Below are positions 22,363 to 30,626 of a stretch of 32,430 nucleotides of DNA, one piece after another (the stretch's first letter is position 1; each line of letters begins with the position of its first letter). The notes below the pieces were generated by a model. It saw only the letters and a program-made list of their open reading frames with translations, did not search any database and was not told the origin of the DNA. Location of the stretch: contig JAEXCN010000208.1 of NCBI GenBank assembly GCA_023402175.1, positions 1-32,430 of the forward strand, in the 5' to 3' direction. This stretch comes from Pseudomonadota bacterium. Its GTDB lineage: Bacteria; Myxococcota_A; Polyangia; Polyangiales; Polyangiaceae. The translations under genes and the position numbers were made by a program.

Positions 22363-23967
22363 ATGGTGGCCGTCGCGAGTCAGGTTCACTGCCCATTCTG
22401 CAACGCCGCGCAGCCGGTCCAAGCCGCCGGCGCGTACACATGCGAGTTCTGCCTGCAGCCATTCAGCGTGCAGGACGCTCAGCGTGAGGAGGCACGTCTC
22501 CTCGACGAAATCAAAGCGTGGGTCGAGCAGCGGGTCGGCCCTGCAGGGTCGGCTTCGGGCGTCGACATCGCCAGCCGCGCCTACATCTTTCAGCAGAAGG
22601 TTCTTCCCGACCTTCGTCGCGATGTGGACCGAAGTCTCGAGCGGCTTGGCGGATACGGCCAGTTCCCGCTCGTGACCGTCCCCGTGCGAGCGCCCGTTCA
22701 GCAGTCCTACACGCCCAATCCTCTCGTCGCATATCGACGTGAGATCCTTTCGTTGAAGGGACTGAAGGCAAGGCTTGGGTCCGAAGAGGTCACCGCGTTT
22801 GCAACGCGCGACGCCGACAAGCTCGCCATCCGCTACATGGACCGGCACCTCACGAGCTTGGTCCACCTGTCGAACGTGGCTGAGGCCGCCGCTTCGCGAA
22901 CCGCGCAAGGCTATTCGGCTGCGCGCAAGAACCTCGAAGTCATGATCGAGGATGTCGCGCAGTCCCTGCCGACGGAAGGCGCGCAGGACCCTGCCCTCGG
23001 TGCATTCCTGTATGCGCTGCAGCAGCGCTTTTACGCTCTGGCAGAGATCTGCCGCGTCTGCGAGGAAGCCGACTCGGGCAATTCAATCGCCGGAGCTCCG
23101 CTCGCCGATCGCGCCGAAGCTGCCGCCGCAAACCTGTCCGTGACCGCTCAACAAGTCGAAGCAAGCAACTACGCCCCGGCGGACACGATGCCTGTCGTCG
23201 TTGCGATCCACCAGGAGGCCGCGGCGGCACGTGCACTTGGACGCTGGCTTCGGACATACGATCAGATCGCCGGTCGCTCACTGGTCCCCTTCCCCGCCTT
23301 CGTCGGCGACGTCGACGGGCTGACCGGGGGAGGGACACTGGCTCCGGAACCCCAGGCCGAGCTCCTCGACACCGTCGCCTACGTCCTCAACGCAGCACGC
23401 GGAATCGCCGGGATCCCAGCGGTCGCTGACTTCAGCTGGGTCGGAGGATGGGCCGAACAGGCGCGACAGAAAAAGAGCCTCGGCATGTTCGGCTCGGAAG
23501 AACAGCTCGCGCACGTCGAGCAGTTCATGAGCCCGTTCTGGGTCGCGGACATCTCGTTCTCTCGCAAGCAGGGAGCTGTGTTCGCGAGCGGGCAAGAGCA
23601 ACGTGCCGTCGCCGTCGTCGATGCATGTGCACCCGCCCCGCAGCACGTGGTCGTGCTCGACTCGGCACCGCTCGTCAACGCGCTCGGATCGCAGGCCAGC
23701 CTCGCCGGCGTCCCAGTCGCCATGCCCCGAAGCAGCCCCTCTCAGGCATCCGCTGTTTTCATGCAGGCCTTGCGGGGACGCCCGGAGTACCTGAATCCGA
23801 GACTCCGAATCAGGGGTCTCGCCTTCTTCGGCGCTGCAACGGCGACGTACACGGGAGGTGCGTCGCCGCGCACGGCGACGGCTTGTCTGAATTCTCTGGT
23901 GTCGATCGATGGCTTCGCTGCGACCCAGATCCAAACCACGCATCAACTCCTGCAGCGTTACGGGTGA
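22363..23967 (+). CDS. N-terminal zinc-ribbon protein, large helical body
   Basis: 534 residues. The N-terminus has a zinc ribbon, C10-x2-C13 and C27-x2-C30 (CPFC, CEFC), then a helical body (EARLLDEIKAWVEQRV, ASRTAQGYSAARKNLEVM, FLYALQQRFYALAEICRVCE). The C-terminal third (FWVADISFSRKQGAVFASGQ, then VVVLDSAPLVNALGS) looks like an alpha/beta domain. GAGGT at the end of the upstream gene supplies its ribosome site. It sits between the helical-repeat and SPFH genes, and all three are probably made together. B. subtilis YdjG also carries a zinc ribbon and works with the SPFH protein YdjI, which suggests an analogous role. Confidence 0.85.
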   Translation: MVAVASQVHCPFCNAAQPVQAAGAYTCEFCLQPFSVQDAQREEARLLDEIKAWVEQRVGPAGSASGVDIASRAYIFQQKVLPDLRRDVDRSLERLGGYGQFPLVTVPVRAPVQQSYTPNPLVAYRREILSLKGLKARLGSEEVTAFATRDADKLAIRYMDRHLTSLVHLSNVAEAAASRTAQGYSAARKNLEVMIEDVAQSLPTEGAQDPALGAFLYALQQRFYALAEICRVCEEADSGNSIAGAPLADRAEAAAANLSVTAQQVEASNYAPADTMPVVVAIHQEAAAARALGRWLRTYDQIAGRSLVPFPAFVGDVDGLTGGGTLAPEPQAELLDTVAYVLNAARGIAGIPAVADFSWVGGWAEQARQKKSLGMFGSEEQLAHVEQFMSPFWVADISFSRKQGAVFASGQEQRAVAVVDACAPAPQHVVVLDSAPLVNALGSQASLAGVPVAMPRSSPSQASAVFMQALRGRPEYLNPRLRIRGLAFFGAATATYTGGASPRTATACLNSLVSIDGFAATQIQTTHQLLQRYG

Positions 23968-23975
23968 GAGGGAAC

Positions 23976-25181
23976 ATGGGCCTTGCAGATTGGTTTCTGG
24001 GACTGGGAATTCGCGTCGAACAGGCAGCTCAAGGCTTCGGTACGCGCACGGGTGCCGTGCCGCTGCAGTGGCCTGCGGGCCCACGCGGGAGCCTGATCTA
24101 CCGCCTGCCGCGTGATCCGCATCAGCGCGCGAGCATCTTCTCCACCACGCAAACCATCGTGGTGAACGAGGGCGAGCTCGCCGTCGTTCTCGAAGATGGC
24201 CGCTCGCAAGGTGCCCTGCCTCCGGGCAGGTATGTGTTCCAGAAGGCGCGTGTCACCGGCGCTCTCGACATCGTCTGGATCGCCACCGGTCAGCAGACCC
24301 TCAAGTGGGGCATCGGGAACGTGTCCTCGACCGACGGCATCCAGCTCAGCGCGAATGGCGTCGTGTACGTACGAGTCGAGGACGCTCAGCTGTTCAACAG
24401 CGAGGTGGTTCAGGGTGCGATCGGCCTCGCCGAAGTCGATCTCCAGCGGTTCTTGATGCCTCGCATCCAGGGCGTGCTCAGGACTCTTCTCGCCAAGTGG
24501 GCAGCGCTTGATCTTCAAGCGGAACGCGATGCCTTCGCGTCGGTGGTGAAACAGGCACTCGGCGAGACGTTCCGCGCGATGGGGCTGGCGATCGTCGACT
24601 TCGAGGTTGTCGAGATCAACTTCCCACCGGAGTTCAAAGCCGTGATCGCTCAAGCTGCGATGGCCACGCATTCAGGCCGCGCGGCGCTCGTCGAAGCGCA
24701 GACCAAGGCGCAGATGATCCAGATCGAGGCGGCCGCGGCCGCGCAGGCACACCTCCTTGCGGGGACTGCGCAGATCCAGGTGATGGCGCAGCTGCAAGCA
24801 CAAGGGATCGACCCTCTGAAGCTCAAGGCGCTCGACGCACTTCAGACGTTCGCGGAGAATCCTCCGCAGGGCGGCATGATGATCGGTGGAGATCCTGCGC
24901 GTGCGGCTCTCTTCGGTCAGCTCGCCGCCGCGGCAGTGACGCCCGGTGTTCCCGTCGCCACGGCCCCCGCACTTCCCGCAGGCGCATCTCCACAGGCGCT
25001 TCCCGTTCAACCTGCGCCGGCCGCAGCACCGGCGGCAGAAGGCACTCCGACCGAACAGGACCTCGAGCGGCAGCTGGATGCTCTGACCGAGCGACTCGCC
25101 GAAGGAAAGATCTCCGAGGAGACGTACAACAAGCTCTCGGCGCGGCTCGAAGCGAAGCTGCAACAGCTTCGCGCCACCTAG
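23976..25181 (+). CDS. SPFH/band-7 protein with C-terminal SHOCT domain (YdjI-like)
   Basis: 401 residues from the ATG at 23976, eight bases after the upstream stop with GAGGG before it. Residues about 35-230 form an SPFH domain of the YdjI/'virion core protein' type: IVVNEGELAVVLEDGRSQGA, QQTLKWGIGNV, FRAMGLAIVDFEVVEINFPP. An Ala/Gln-rich helix (residues 225-295) suits ring or coat assembly. A Pro/Ala linker leads to a SHOCT domain (ERQLDALTERLAEGKISEET), a small oligomerisation module. No transmembrane segment is obvious, so membrane binding would be peripheral. Likely the scaffold of the operon, recruiting the two zinc-ribbon proteins. Confidence 0.9.
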   Translation: MGLADWFLGLGIRVEQAAQGFGTRTGAVPLQWPAGPRGSLIYRLPRDPHQRASIFSTTQTIVVNEGELAVVLEDGRSQGALPPGRYVFQKARVTGALDIVWIATGQQTLKWGIGNVSSTDGIQLSANGVVYVRVEDAQLFNSEVVQGAIGLAEVDLQRFLMPRIQGVLRTLLAKWAALDLQAERDAFASVVKQALGETFRAMGLAIVDFEVVEINFPPEFKAVIAQAAMATHSGRAALVEAQTKAQMIQIEAAAAAQAHLLAGTAQIQVMAQLQAQGIDPLKLKALDALQTFAENPPQGGMMIGGDPARAALFGQLAAAAVTPGVPVATAPALPAGASPQALPVQPAPAAAPAAEGTPTEQDLERQLDALTERLAEGKISEETYNKLSARLEAKLQQLRAT

Positions 25182-25233
25182 TAGTGCGCGCCCGAAGTTC
25201 GTACCTGGTCAGTGGCGCGGCGCGAGCATCCAC

Positions 25234-25345
25234 GGAGGTCTTCCTCCGTTCTGGCGCGCGGAGCTCTCCGACGGAGCGCGGTTCGGATACGACGTGCCCG
25301 CTCCGGCCACATTGCCGTAGACAGCCGTGAAGACGTCTCGCGGCA
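25234..25345 (+). pseudogene. DUF3368 toxin fragment with nonsense mutation
   Basis: The plus strand reads AELSDGARFGYDVPAPATLP, then TAG, then TAVKTS, matching AELFDGARSDDVPAPATLPW and VVVK of the DUF3368 gene at 17209-17400. The Trp codon TGG has become TAG. Both the N-terminus and the catalytic C-terminus are missing and no antitoxin gene precedes it. Confidence 0.75.
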
Positions 25346-25360
25346 CAAATACAAGGGAGC

Positions 25361-25442
25361 GCGTGCGGTAGGATGGTGGTGTCTCAGGCGTCAGACGTAG
25401 AGCGTGCGGTAGGATGGTGGTGTCAGGCGTCAGACCGTAGAG
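25361..25442. repeat. Two tandem copies of a ~40-bp repeat
   Basis: GCGTGCGGTAGGATGGTGGT followed by a GTC-AGGCGTCAGA-CGTAGA stretch occurs at 25361-25401 and again at 25402-25442 with small indels. The unit resembles the sequence just downstream of the intact acetyltransferase (about 9690-9720), so it came from a duplication of that gene's 3' flank. Confidence 0.7.
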
Positions 25443-25610
25443 CGCTTTCGATACCCTGAACCGGGTGAAGAACACGCCGCGACGCTCGACGGGCTCCTCC
25501 TCGACGACAGTGCACCGTTGCCGCTCGAAGAACGAGCGCGCCCCGAGGCTCACCTCCGCAAACGCGCGAGGCACACGTGCCGCAAGCAGCCGCTGCGTGG
25601 CGTGGCTGCT
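25441..25610 (-). pseudogene. C-terminal fragment of a YafP-like acetyltransferase
   Basis: The minus strand encodes RAFAEVSLGARSFFERQRCT, VVEEEPVERRGVFFTRFRVS and KAL, nearly the same as the last 50 residues of the acetyltransferase at 9705-10184. Upstream, SHATQ may be the remains of motif A (SHAARR) joined after a deletion. The normal stop is lost and the frame runs on. An inactive remnant. Confidence 0.8.
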
Positions 25611-26546
25611 CCGAGCCGGGCGCGCGTCCTCGCCAATGAAGGCGCGTACCGCAGGTGGGCCGAGCGCCATCGTCTCGAGCTCGACGAGACGTGACGATCC
25701 TGCCGCGGGCGGCTCGGGATTCACGAAACGGAGGTGCGGCCAGGCCTCGACGCGCGCACGGCGATCAGCGTCGAGACCGAGACCGCGATCGACCATGGGC
25801 AGAGCGCGCCCGTGCTGCTGACCGCACGCAGCACGGGACGACGGAGGGCGAGAAGGCGCTCATCGACGTGTTCGCGGACGACGAGCTCGCGCGCGCGGAG
25901 AAGTTCGTCGTGGTGACCCGACGTGACGTGAGGAGGCGCTTCCGCGCCCTGACGCCACCCGAGACCGTCGAGCACGGAATCGTCGCTGCCGTCGGCGCCA
26001 TCCAGCAAACGCGGGCGCCGAGGGGTCCTCTCCCGTATCGCTGACCGCTCGCGAAAGGGCCGCGGACGCAACCTCTTCGATCGGCGCTACTCCTCGAATA
26101 GGTCGTCACCGACCGAAGCAATTTGATGGCTCGCCGGATCCAGCGCGTTCGCGTACATCACCACGGCCGGGGCCACGCGTTTCTCCGATCGATGCTCCCG
26201 GGGACCTCGCGCCGGTCTCGATCCCATGACCTCGCATCTACGACGAGGAGCCGCCTCGTCCGTCACCGCGACGGTTGCTTAGGCGCGCTCAATCGATCCG
26301 AGCGTCTGCACACGGTGATGCGCTCGCCAAGCGTCGGCAGCTTCGAGGAAAGCATCCTCGCGGACTCGCGGACGTCCGGGCGAGGGCGGCGGAGCGTGAG
26401 CGCGGGACTACGATCGACCTCGCCGGGAGTGCCCCGAGTGGAGCGTGTGCCCCGTCCCGTGCGGGTGGACACGAGTTGCGAGCCAGCGTGACTCCGAGGT
26501 ACCAGGACGGTTGACCGCATCACGGCTGTGGGGTTCACTGCGCAGC
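25611..26546. other. Gene graveyard, no intact gene
   Basis: Several protein-like pieces occur without a complete gene. The plus strand near 25734-25830 reads LDARTAISVETETAIDHGQS, and after a frame change 25850-26044 reads EKALIDVFADDELARAEKFV and TPPETVEHGIVAAVGAIQQ before a stop at 26044; these may belong to one decayed gene. A further plus segment near 26300-26420 (RGKHPRGLADVRARAAERER) is vaguely antitoxin-like. None can be assigned. Confidence 0.4.
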
Positions 26547-26876
26547 ATGGCGAACCCTCAGCTCGACACACATGCCCTCGCGAATGGGGTTGTTCAACGG
26601 ATCCGTACTGCTTCCCGGCAACAATTGAACGAAGCGCAGCTCGCGAAGACAGCGTCGGATCAACGTCGGCGAACGCGGGTCATCTTGGAACTGGTCGAAA
26701 TCCGACGGGATCTGAGTGACCTCGACCCGTTAGATCGGGAGGAGGTCGAACGGAAGGCGGGCGCCGCATTCGACGTGCCTGCACAGTTCGGTCGAATCAT
26801 CAAAGAAGCCAGTATTGACGCCCTCGGGAGCCTCGGGTCGTACTGGGCGCAGTTCTATGCGGCGCTGGGGCTATGA
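26547..26876 (+). CDS. Small helical protein, unknown, coupled to membrane protein
   Basis: 109 residues from the ATG at 26547. It is charged and helical (VVQRIRTASRQQLNEAQLAK, RRTRVILELVEIRRDLSDLD, DREEVERKAGAAFDVPAQFG) and ends in a more hydrophobic tail (ALGSLGSYWAQFYAALGL). Its stop overlaps the next start (ATGA), so the two are cotranslated. GC content is visibly lower than in the surrounding genes. Family unknown. Confidence 0.75.
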   Translation: MANPQLDTHALANGVVQRIRTASRQQLNEAQLAKTASDQRRRTRVILELVEIRRDLSDLDPLDREEVERKAGAAFDVPAQFGRIIKEASIDALGSLGSYWAQFYAALGL

Positions 26877-27490
26877 GCGAAGCCACGGACTGGATCGGGG
26901 CTGTTGGGGGTGCGATCGGCGCCGTCTCCGTGCTCTGGAGCTGGGCCACTTCGGGGAAGGCCAAAGCTGCCGCGGACGAGGCCGCTGCGGCCAAGACTGC
27001 GGCGGACGATGCCAAGATAACGGCAGGGAACGCAACGGCGGACGCAACAAAGGCAATTGCGAAAGCTGAGGACGCGCAAACAAAGGCGCAGGTCGGCTGG
27101 CTCGAACTGCAGCTTCGGGTCTTCATCAGTTCGCGACGAGACAAGATTCATGAGGTCGCGCCGGTCCTCGACAACATTCGTGCGGGACGCAGGCCCGATG
27201 AGCTCACTGCCGAGGAGAAGGCTCGTTTCGTGGCTGCCTACAAAGTTTTTGAGAGCGCACACGAGGACTTCCTAGGTGCACTGGAACAGGCATGCCGCCA
27301 TTACCGAGACGCGAAGATCGACACTGAAGCGTTCCGACTCATGTACGACGACGAAGTGCGATTCGTCTGCGAGCAAAAGGACGGCGTCTTCTTTAAATTC
27401 ATGCACCCGAAGGACACGAGCAAATTCCGTGCGGTCTGGGCGGTCTACAAGGAATGGTTCGATCTTGAGAGCAAGCGGAAATCGGCTTAG
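26873..27490 (+). CDS. Membrane-anchored coiled-coil protein, unknown
   Basis: 205 residues. One hydrophobic segment near the N-terminus (WIGAVGGAIGAVSVLWSWAT, residues 7-26) is followed by an Ala/Lys/Asp coiled coil (AAADEAAAAKTAADDAKITA to about residue 75) and a helical C-terminal domain (VFISSRRDKIHEVAPVLDNI, FVAAYKVFESAHEDFLGALE, RFVCEQKDGVFFKFMHPKDT). The layout, a membrane anchor, rod and head, resembles sensors or effectors that reach into the cytoplasm. It overlaps the upstream gene by four bases, and the pair probably acts together. No family recognised. Confidence 0.8.
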   Translation: MSEATDWIGAVGGAIGAVSVLWSWATSGKAKAAADEAAAAKTAADDAKITAGNATADATKAIAKAEDAQTKAQVGWLELQLRVFISSRRDKIHEVAPVLDNIRAGRRPDELTAEEKARFVAAYKVFESAHEDFLGALEQACRHYRDAKIDTEAFRLMYDDEVRFVCEQKDGVFFKFMHPKDTSKFRAVWAVYKEWFDLESKRKSA

Positions 27491-27756
27491 CTTCTGAAGC
27501 TGTCGGAGGAGCATGGCCACGCGGTAAGGAAGCTCGAATGTTACGCTTCACGCCCCGCCATTCTCCGCACCGATGCGCATCCAACGTCCTCCTCAGGGAG
27601 AATCGGGATGAACGCCGAGTCGGAGTAGGTCAGTAAAGCGGCCTGCGCAGACAGTCGGCCATCAAAGTCGCTGGCTACGGATTGAGGGGGCATGAAGCTG
27701 TCGATCGCGTGCCGCACCTGATTTGCGTCCCGACAGCGTCTCCATGGAGGACCCGA

Positions 27757-28017
27757 ATGGATAGCATCGATCGACGGAGAGTAGCTGTCGGCGAAGCCGT
27801 CCGTCGTAACGGCTCAGTCGTTGCGGCGCGCGTGAGATGCGGCACTCCCATCGGGTCGTGGTACTGCGTGTCGTGCGGAGAGGACGTGCGAGAATTTCAC
27901 GTCCCCGATGCATACGCACACGACGCGCCGCGGGCGTTGGACTGGCATTGCGACAACGCGGGCAAGCCGCACGTTATCGCGTGGCTCTGTCCTGAGCACG
28001 GGCCTGAGGTTCCCTAG
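27757..28017 (+). CDS. Small Cys-rich (zinc-ribbon-like) protein
   Basis: 86 residues from the ATG at 27757, with GGAGG seven bases upstream. CVSCG in the middle and WHC and LCPEHG near the end give a possible four-Cys/His zinc site. The N-terminus is short and basic (MDSIDRRRVAVGEAVRRNG). It stands alone, about 270 bp after the previous gene. Function unknown. Confidence 0.7.
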   Translation: MDSIDRRRVAVGEAVRRNGSVVAARVRCGTPIGSWYCVSCGEDVREFHVPDAYAHDAPRALDWHCDNAGKPHVIAWLCPEHGPEVP

Positions 28018-28134
28018 TCTCACGCCTGCCTGGGAATCCGACCCGCTGGGCCAGCAGGCAGGTGGTGCGCAAGCCTGACCAGCGACGATCGGCCGCTCGG
28101 AGAGAATGCGCTTCGATGCTAGTTGAGAGAGCGC

Positions 28135-28428
28135 ATGGTTCATCTCGTCGTCCTTCAAGGCCTTCCGCAGACCGTCACCAATGGTGTGGAGACCCTGAAG
28201 ACGATCAGCAACGGCTGGTGCGTCCTCACACGAGGCGTTGACCCCCAGGGCAAGGCCATCACCACGGCCATGCTCGTGCAGACCCAACACGCCACTGAGA
28301 CAGTGCGCGATTTTCTTGGGCGAATGCCGGGGATTCAGGTGGTTGTTGTTCGTCTAAAAGATCAGTGGTCGTCGCGAGGCCTCGACCAAGTTGCCGGTTG
28401 GTTGAAGAACGTGGACATGCTCTTCTAA
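28135..28428 (+). CDS. Small alpha/beta protein, unknown, paired with 2-TM protein
   Basis: 97 residues from the ATG at 28135; a TTG at 28123 is possible. Predicted strands and helices alternate (MVHLVVLQGLP, ITTAMLVQTQHATETVRDFL, IQVVVVRLKDQWSSRGLDQV), suggesting a small ferredoxin-like or sensor fold. The next gene starts five bases after its stop, so they form a pair. Family unknown. Confidence 0.72.
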   Translation: MVHLVVLQGLPQTVTNGVETLKTISNGWCVLTRGVDPQGKAITTAMLVQTQHATETVRDFLGRMPGIQVVVVRLKDQWSSRGLDQVAGWLKNVDMLF

Positions 28429-28433
28429 GCGGC

Positions 28434-29198
28434 GTGGCAAACGGACCGCAAGGACAGCAGGAGCAAGACAAGCAACAGCCCGCGACGCAGCTCGATCTGA
28501 AGAACCCGGATCCGGTTCCACGACTGCGCAAGCGCGACGTTCCGGCTCGACTCGGTAAGTTCGTTTGGATTCGGGTCCAACGCGCCTTGACACGCGATCT
28601 GAGTGCGCGGACTCTGGAAAATCTTCTCCGCGAGGAGAACGCGACCTGGCAGGCTGACACGATGGAGGTCAAGACCCTCATCTTCCTGTTCCGGGTAAAG
28701 CACGAAGAGCTTCGTACCTACGTCGCGCGTGAGAATGCTTTCGCCGGACTCACGATGTTCAGCGGGCTCGTGGGCTTGATAGCAGCCGTGTGCGTTGTCG
28801 CTGTAGGCTGGTCGCTCATCCACGGCTATGTGGATATGGGAAAGTCGATCCCGTGGCAAATGCTCGCTGCAACGTCTGGCGCTGTGCTCTTCATCATCGC
28901 GGCTGCAACGCTCCTCCTTCGAATGAGCGATCGGTACGCTCAAAGGGCCGTGCGGTATGTCGCCGACTCGGATGAAACTCGTCGAACCGAAGCAGCCGTT
29001 AGGCTCGCGCTCTACGGCCTGACCCTGCAGGCGCCCGAGGCCCAGCAGGCCCTCTGTGGAATTGCCGAGAAGCTGCTCGAACGGAAACAGTACGGCAATG
29101 ACGTTCCGCTCGATGTCTCGGCCGTCCCCGACGTTGTGCGAGAACTCGCCGAAACCACCGCGAAGGCCGCCGGAGTAGCGGCGAAGAAGAAGGACTAG
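28434..29198 (+). CDS. Two-TM membrane protein with cytoplasmic domains
   Basis: 254 residues from a GTG at 28434. A polar N-terminal region with charged helices (RVQRALTRDLSARTLENLL, KTLIFLFRVKHEELRTYV) precedes two hydrophobic segments, FSGLVGLIAAVCVVAVGWSL and MLAATSGAVLFIIAAATLLL, joined by a short loop. A cytoplasmic C-terminal part follows (RRTEAAVRLALYGLTLQAPE, VPDVVRELAETTAKAAG). Two-helix membrane proteins paired with a small sensor are a common plan for abortive-infection effectors, but no motif confirms that here. Family unknown. Confidence 0.78.
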   Translation: MANGPQGQQEQDKQQPATQLDLKNPDPVPRLRKRDVPARLGKFVWIRVQRALTRDLSARTLENLLREENATWQADTMEVKTLIFLFRVKHEELRTYVARENAFAGLTMFSGLVGLIAAVCVVAVGWSLIHGYVDMGKSIPWQMLAATSGAVLFIIAAATLLLRMSDRYAQRAVRYVADSDETRRTEAAVRLALYGLTLQAPEAQQALCGIAEKLLERKQYGNDVPLDVSAVPDVVRELAETTAKAAGVAAKKKD

Positions 29199-29648
29199 CC
29201 AGCTAGTCCAGAACGCATCCGAGAACCCGTTAACTGAGGAACTGTCGCCTAGAAGCGTGATTTCCGCGGTTCGGTTGGCGCAGCAGGCACTCTCGAGCTG
29301 ATGCCCGGCGAAAGGAGCTAGCGCCCCAAGCACGCCACGGTCACGGAGATCGCCCGGTACGCGCCGCACGACAGCCCAGCCCGAAGCCCTCCACGCCTTG
29401 TCCTGGCGGAGAACGGGACGCATGCAGCGCAGCGCTCTCCGGACAGGGATTACGTCGGAAGGAGCAGCAATCCGGCTGACCAGCGGCCGCATCGTAACGC
29501 TCACGCTCGCCGTAATCATGAGGCGCGGTAGGTACGAGAAACCAGAGCGCCTCTGGTCGTCGGCTCGAAAGAGTCGCGCCACGTAGCGCGGAACGAGTTC
29601 CCAGCCGCCGTCCGTCGCACTTTCGTTTTCGGCTGCCGGCACAGACCG
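29199..29648. other. Intergenic region, no convincing gene
   Basis: 450 bp between convergent transcription units. A plus frame at 29398-29586 (IRLTSGRIVTLTLAVIMRRG) and antisense frames exist, but lack start signals and family features. No clear terminator hairpin was found. Confidence 0.35.
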
Positions 29649-30598
29649 TTACGTGACGCCATCGGGGCTCTCCGTGCGTAGACGTGTCCGAGCCTCGGCC
29701 CAGAGCGGCAGGTGGTCTGAGATCTGGCAGGCGAACTTCTGCTTAGACATCACACGCCCGGGAAACAGCTTCCGATGGTCGCCGCAATAGAAGTCGAGCA
29801 CGCCCGCGCGACCGGAGAAGCACATCGTGTGAGCCGGCAGGCAGAGGAACCGGTCGTATCGCTTCCCGCGCGCGAGGTCGGAGCCGACCTCGCCTCGAGG
29901 CCCGGAGGCGCCGCGAATCCGCGCTCGCTCAAGACGCGCGACGCCGCGGAGCTCGCACTGCCGATGTTGAAGTCGCCCACGACGAGGATGTCGCGATCGC
30001 CGAAGTACGTCTCCTTGGTCCGCGCGAGGATCCAGTCCGCAAGGGCAGCGATCTCCCCTACCCGTCCGCTCCTCGTCGGCCCCCAGCGGATGTGCGCGGC
30101 GAGAAGGATGAAGTCGAAGCGTCCGGCTCGGAACGACGCCAGGAACGGCGGCCTCCACCACGGGACCTCGCGCACGTACTGCTCGCCGACGCGGCGTCGT
30201 GGTGGTTCGGCGTTCGAGGCAAGCCCCGTGAAGGTGACGCGCTCGCGATTGAACACGAACGCCACCCGCTCGCGATTGCCCCCGGCGTCGCGGACGTAGT
30301 CGGAGAACAACGGGCACCAGCGCGATCCGAGCAGCCGAAGGACCCGCATGAAGTCGCGCACGTCGTCGCGGAGCTCGACGATCGACACGAGATCGAAAGT
30401 GCTGATGATCGCCGCGATCATCTTCAGGCTCTCGTCGAGGCGTGCGCCCTTGCCGAGCTCCCGCACGTTCCAGGTGGCGATGCGCAGGTTGCCCGGCCGC
30501 GGCGGCGGGATGTTCGCGGCGCGGATCCGCTTCTTCAGCAGCGCCATTCCCGTTGCAGGCTTCGCCTTGGCCGTGCTGCGTTCGTTCGACTTGGCCAT
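29649..30598 (-). pseudogene. Endonuclease/exonuclease/phosphatase protein, one frameshift
   Basis: Motifs of the DNase I-like EEP family appear in order: LRIATWNVREL, SIVELRDD (catalytic Glu), FILLAAHIRWGPTR, ILVVGDFNIGS (D and N), but the last one, ISDHLPLWAEA (SDH), is in a different frame. The first frame reads to RGFAAPPGL and the next continues EVGSDLARGKRYDRFLCLP to the stop at 29649. One missing base near 29,895-29,905 explains this. It is either a recent inactivation or a sequencing error. The protein, restored, would be about 317 residues from the ATG at 30598. Its target could be DNA, RNA or a phosphoester. It follows recQ by 28 bp on the same strand. Confidence 0.8.
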
Positions 30599-30626
30599 GC
30601 GTTCGGCGGGGCGGTTGGTCTCGTCG

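Noticed and set aside
25361..25442. Tandem ~40-bp repeat considered as a CRISPR or attachment site
   Set aside because: Only two adjacent copies without spacers, and the unit resembles the 3' flank of the acetyltransferase, so it is duplication debris.
28425..29642. Open frame of 405 codons on the minus strand
   Set aside because: It covers the two-TM protein gene in antisense. The sense strand has clear transmembrane segments and a linked upstream gene.
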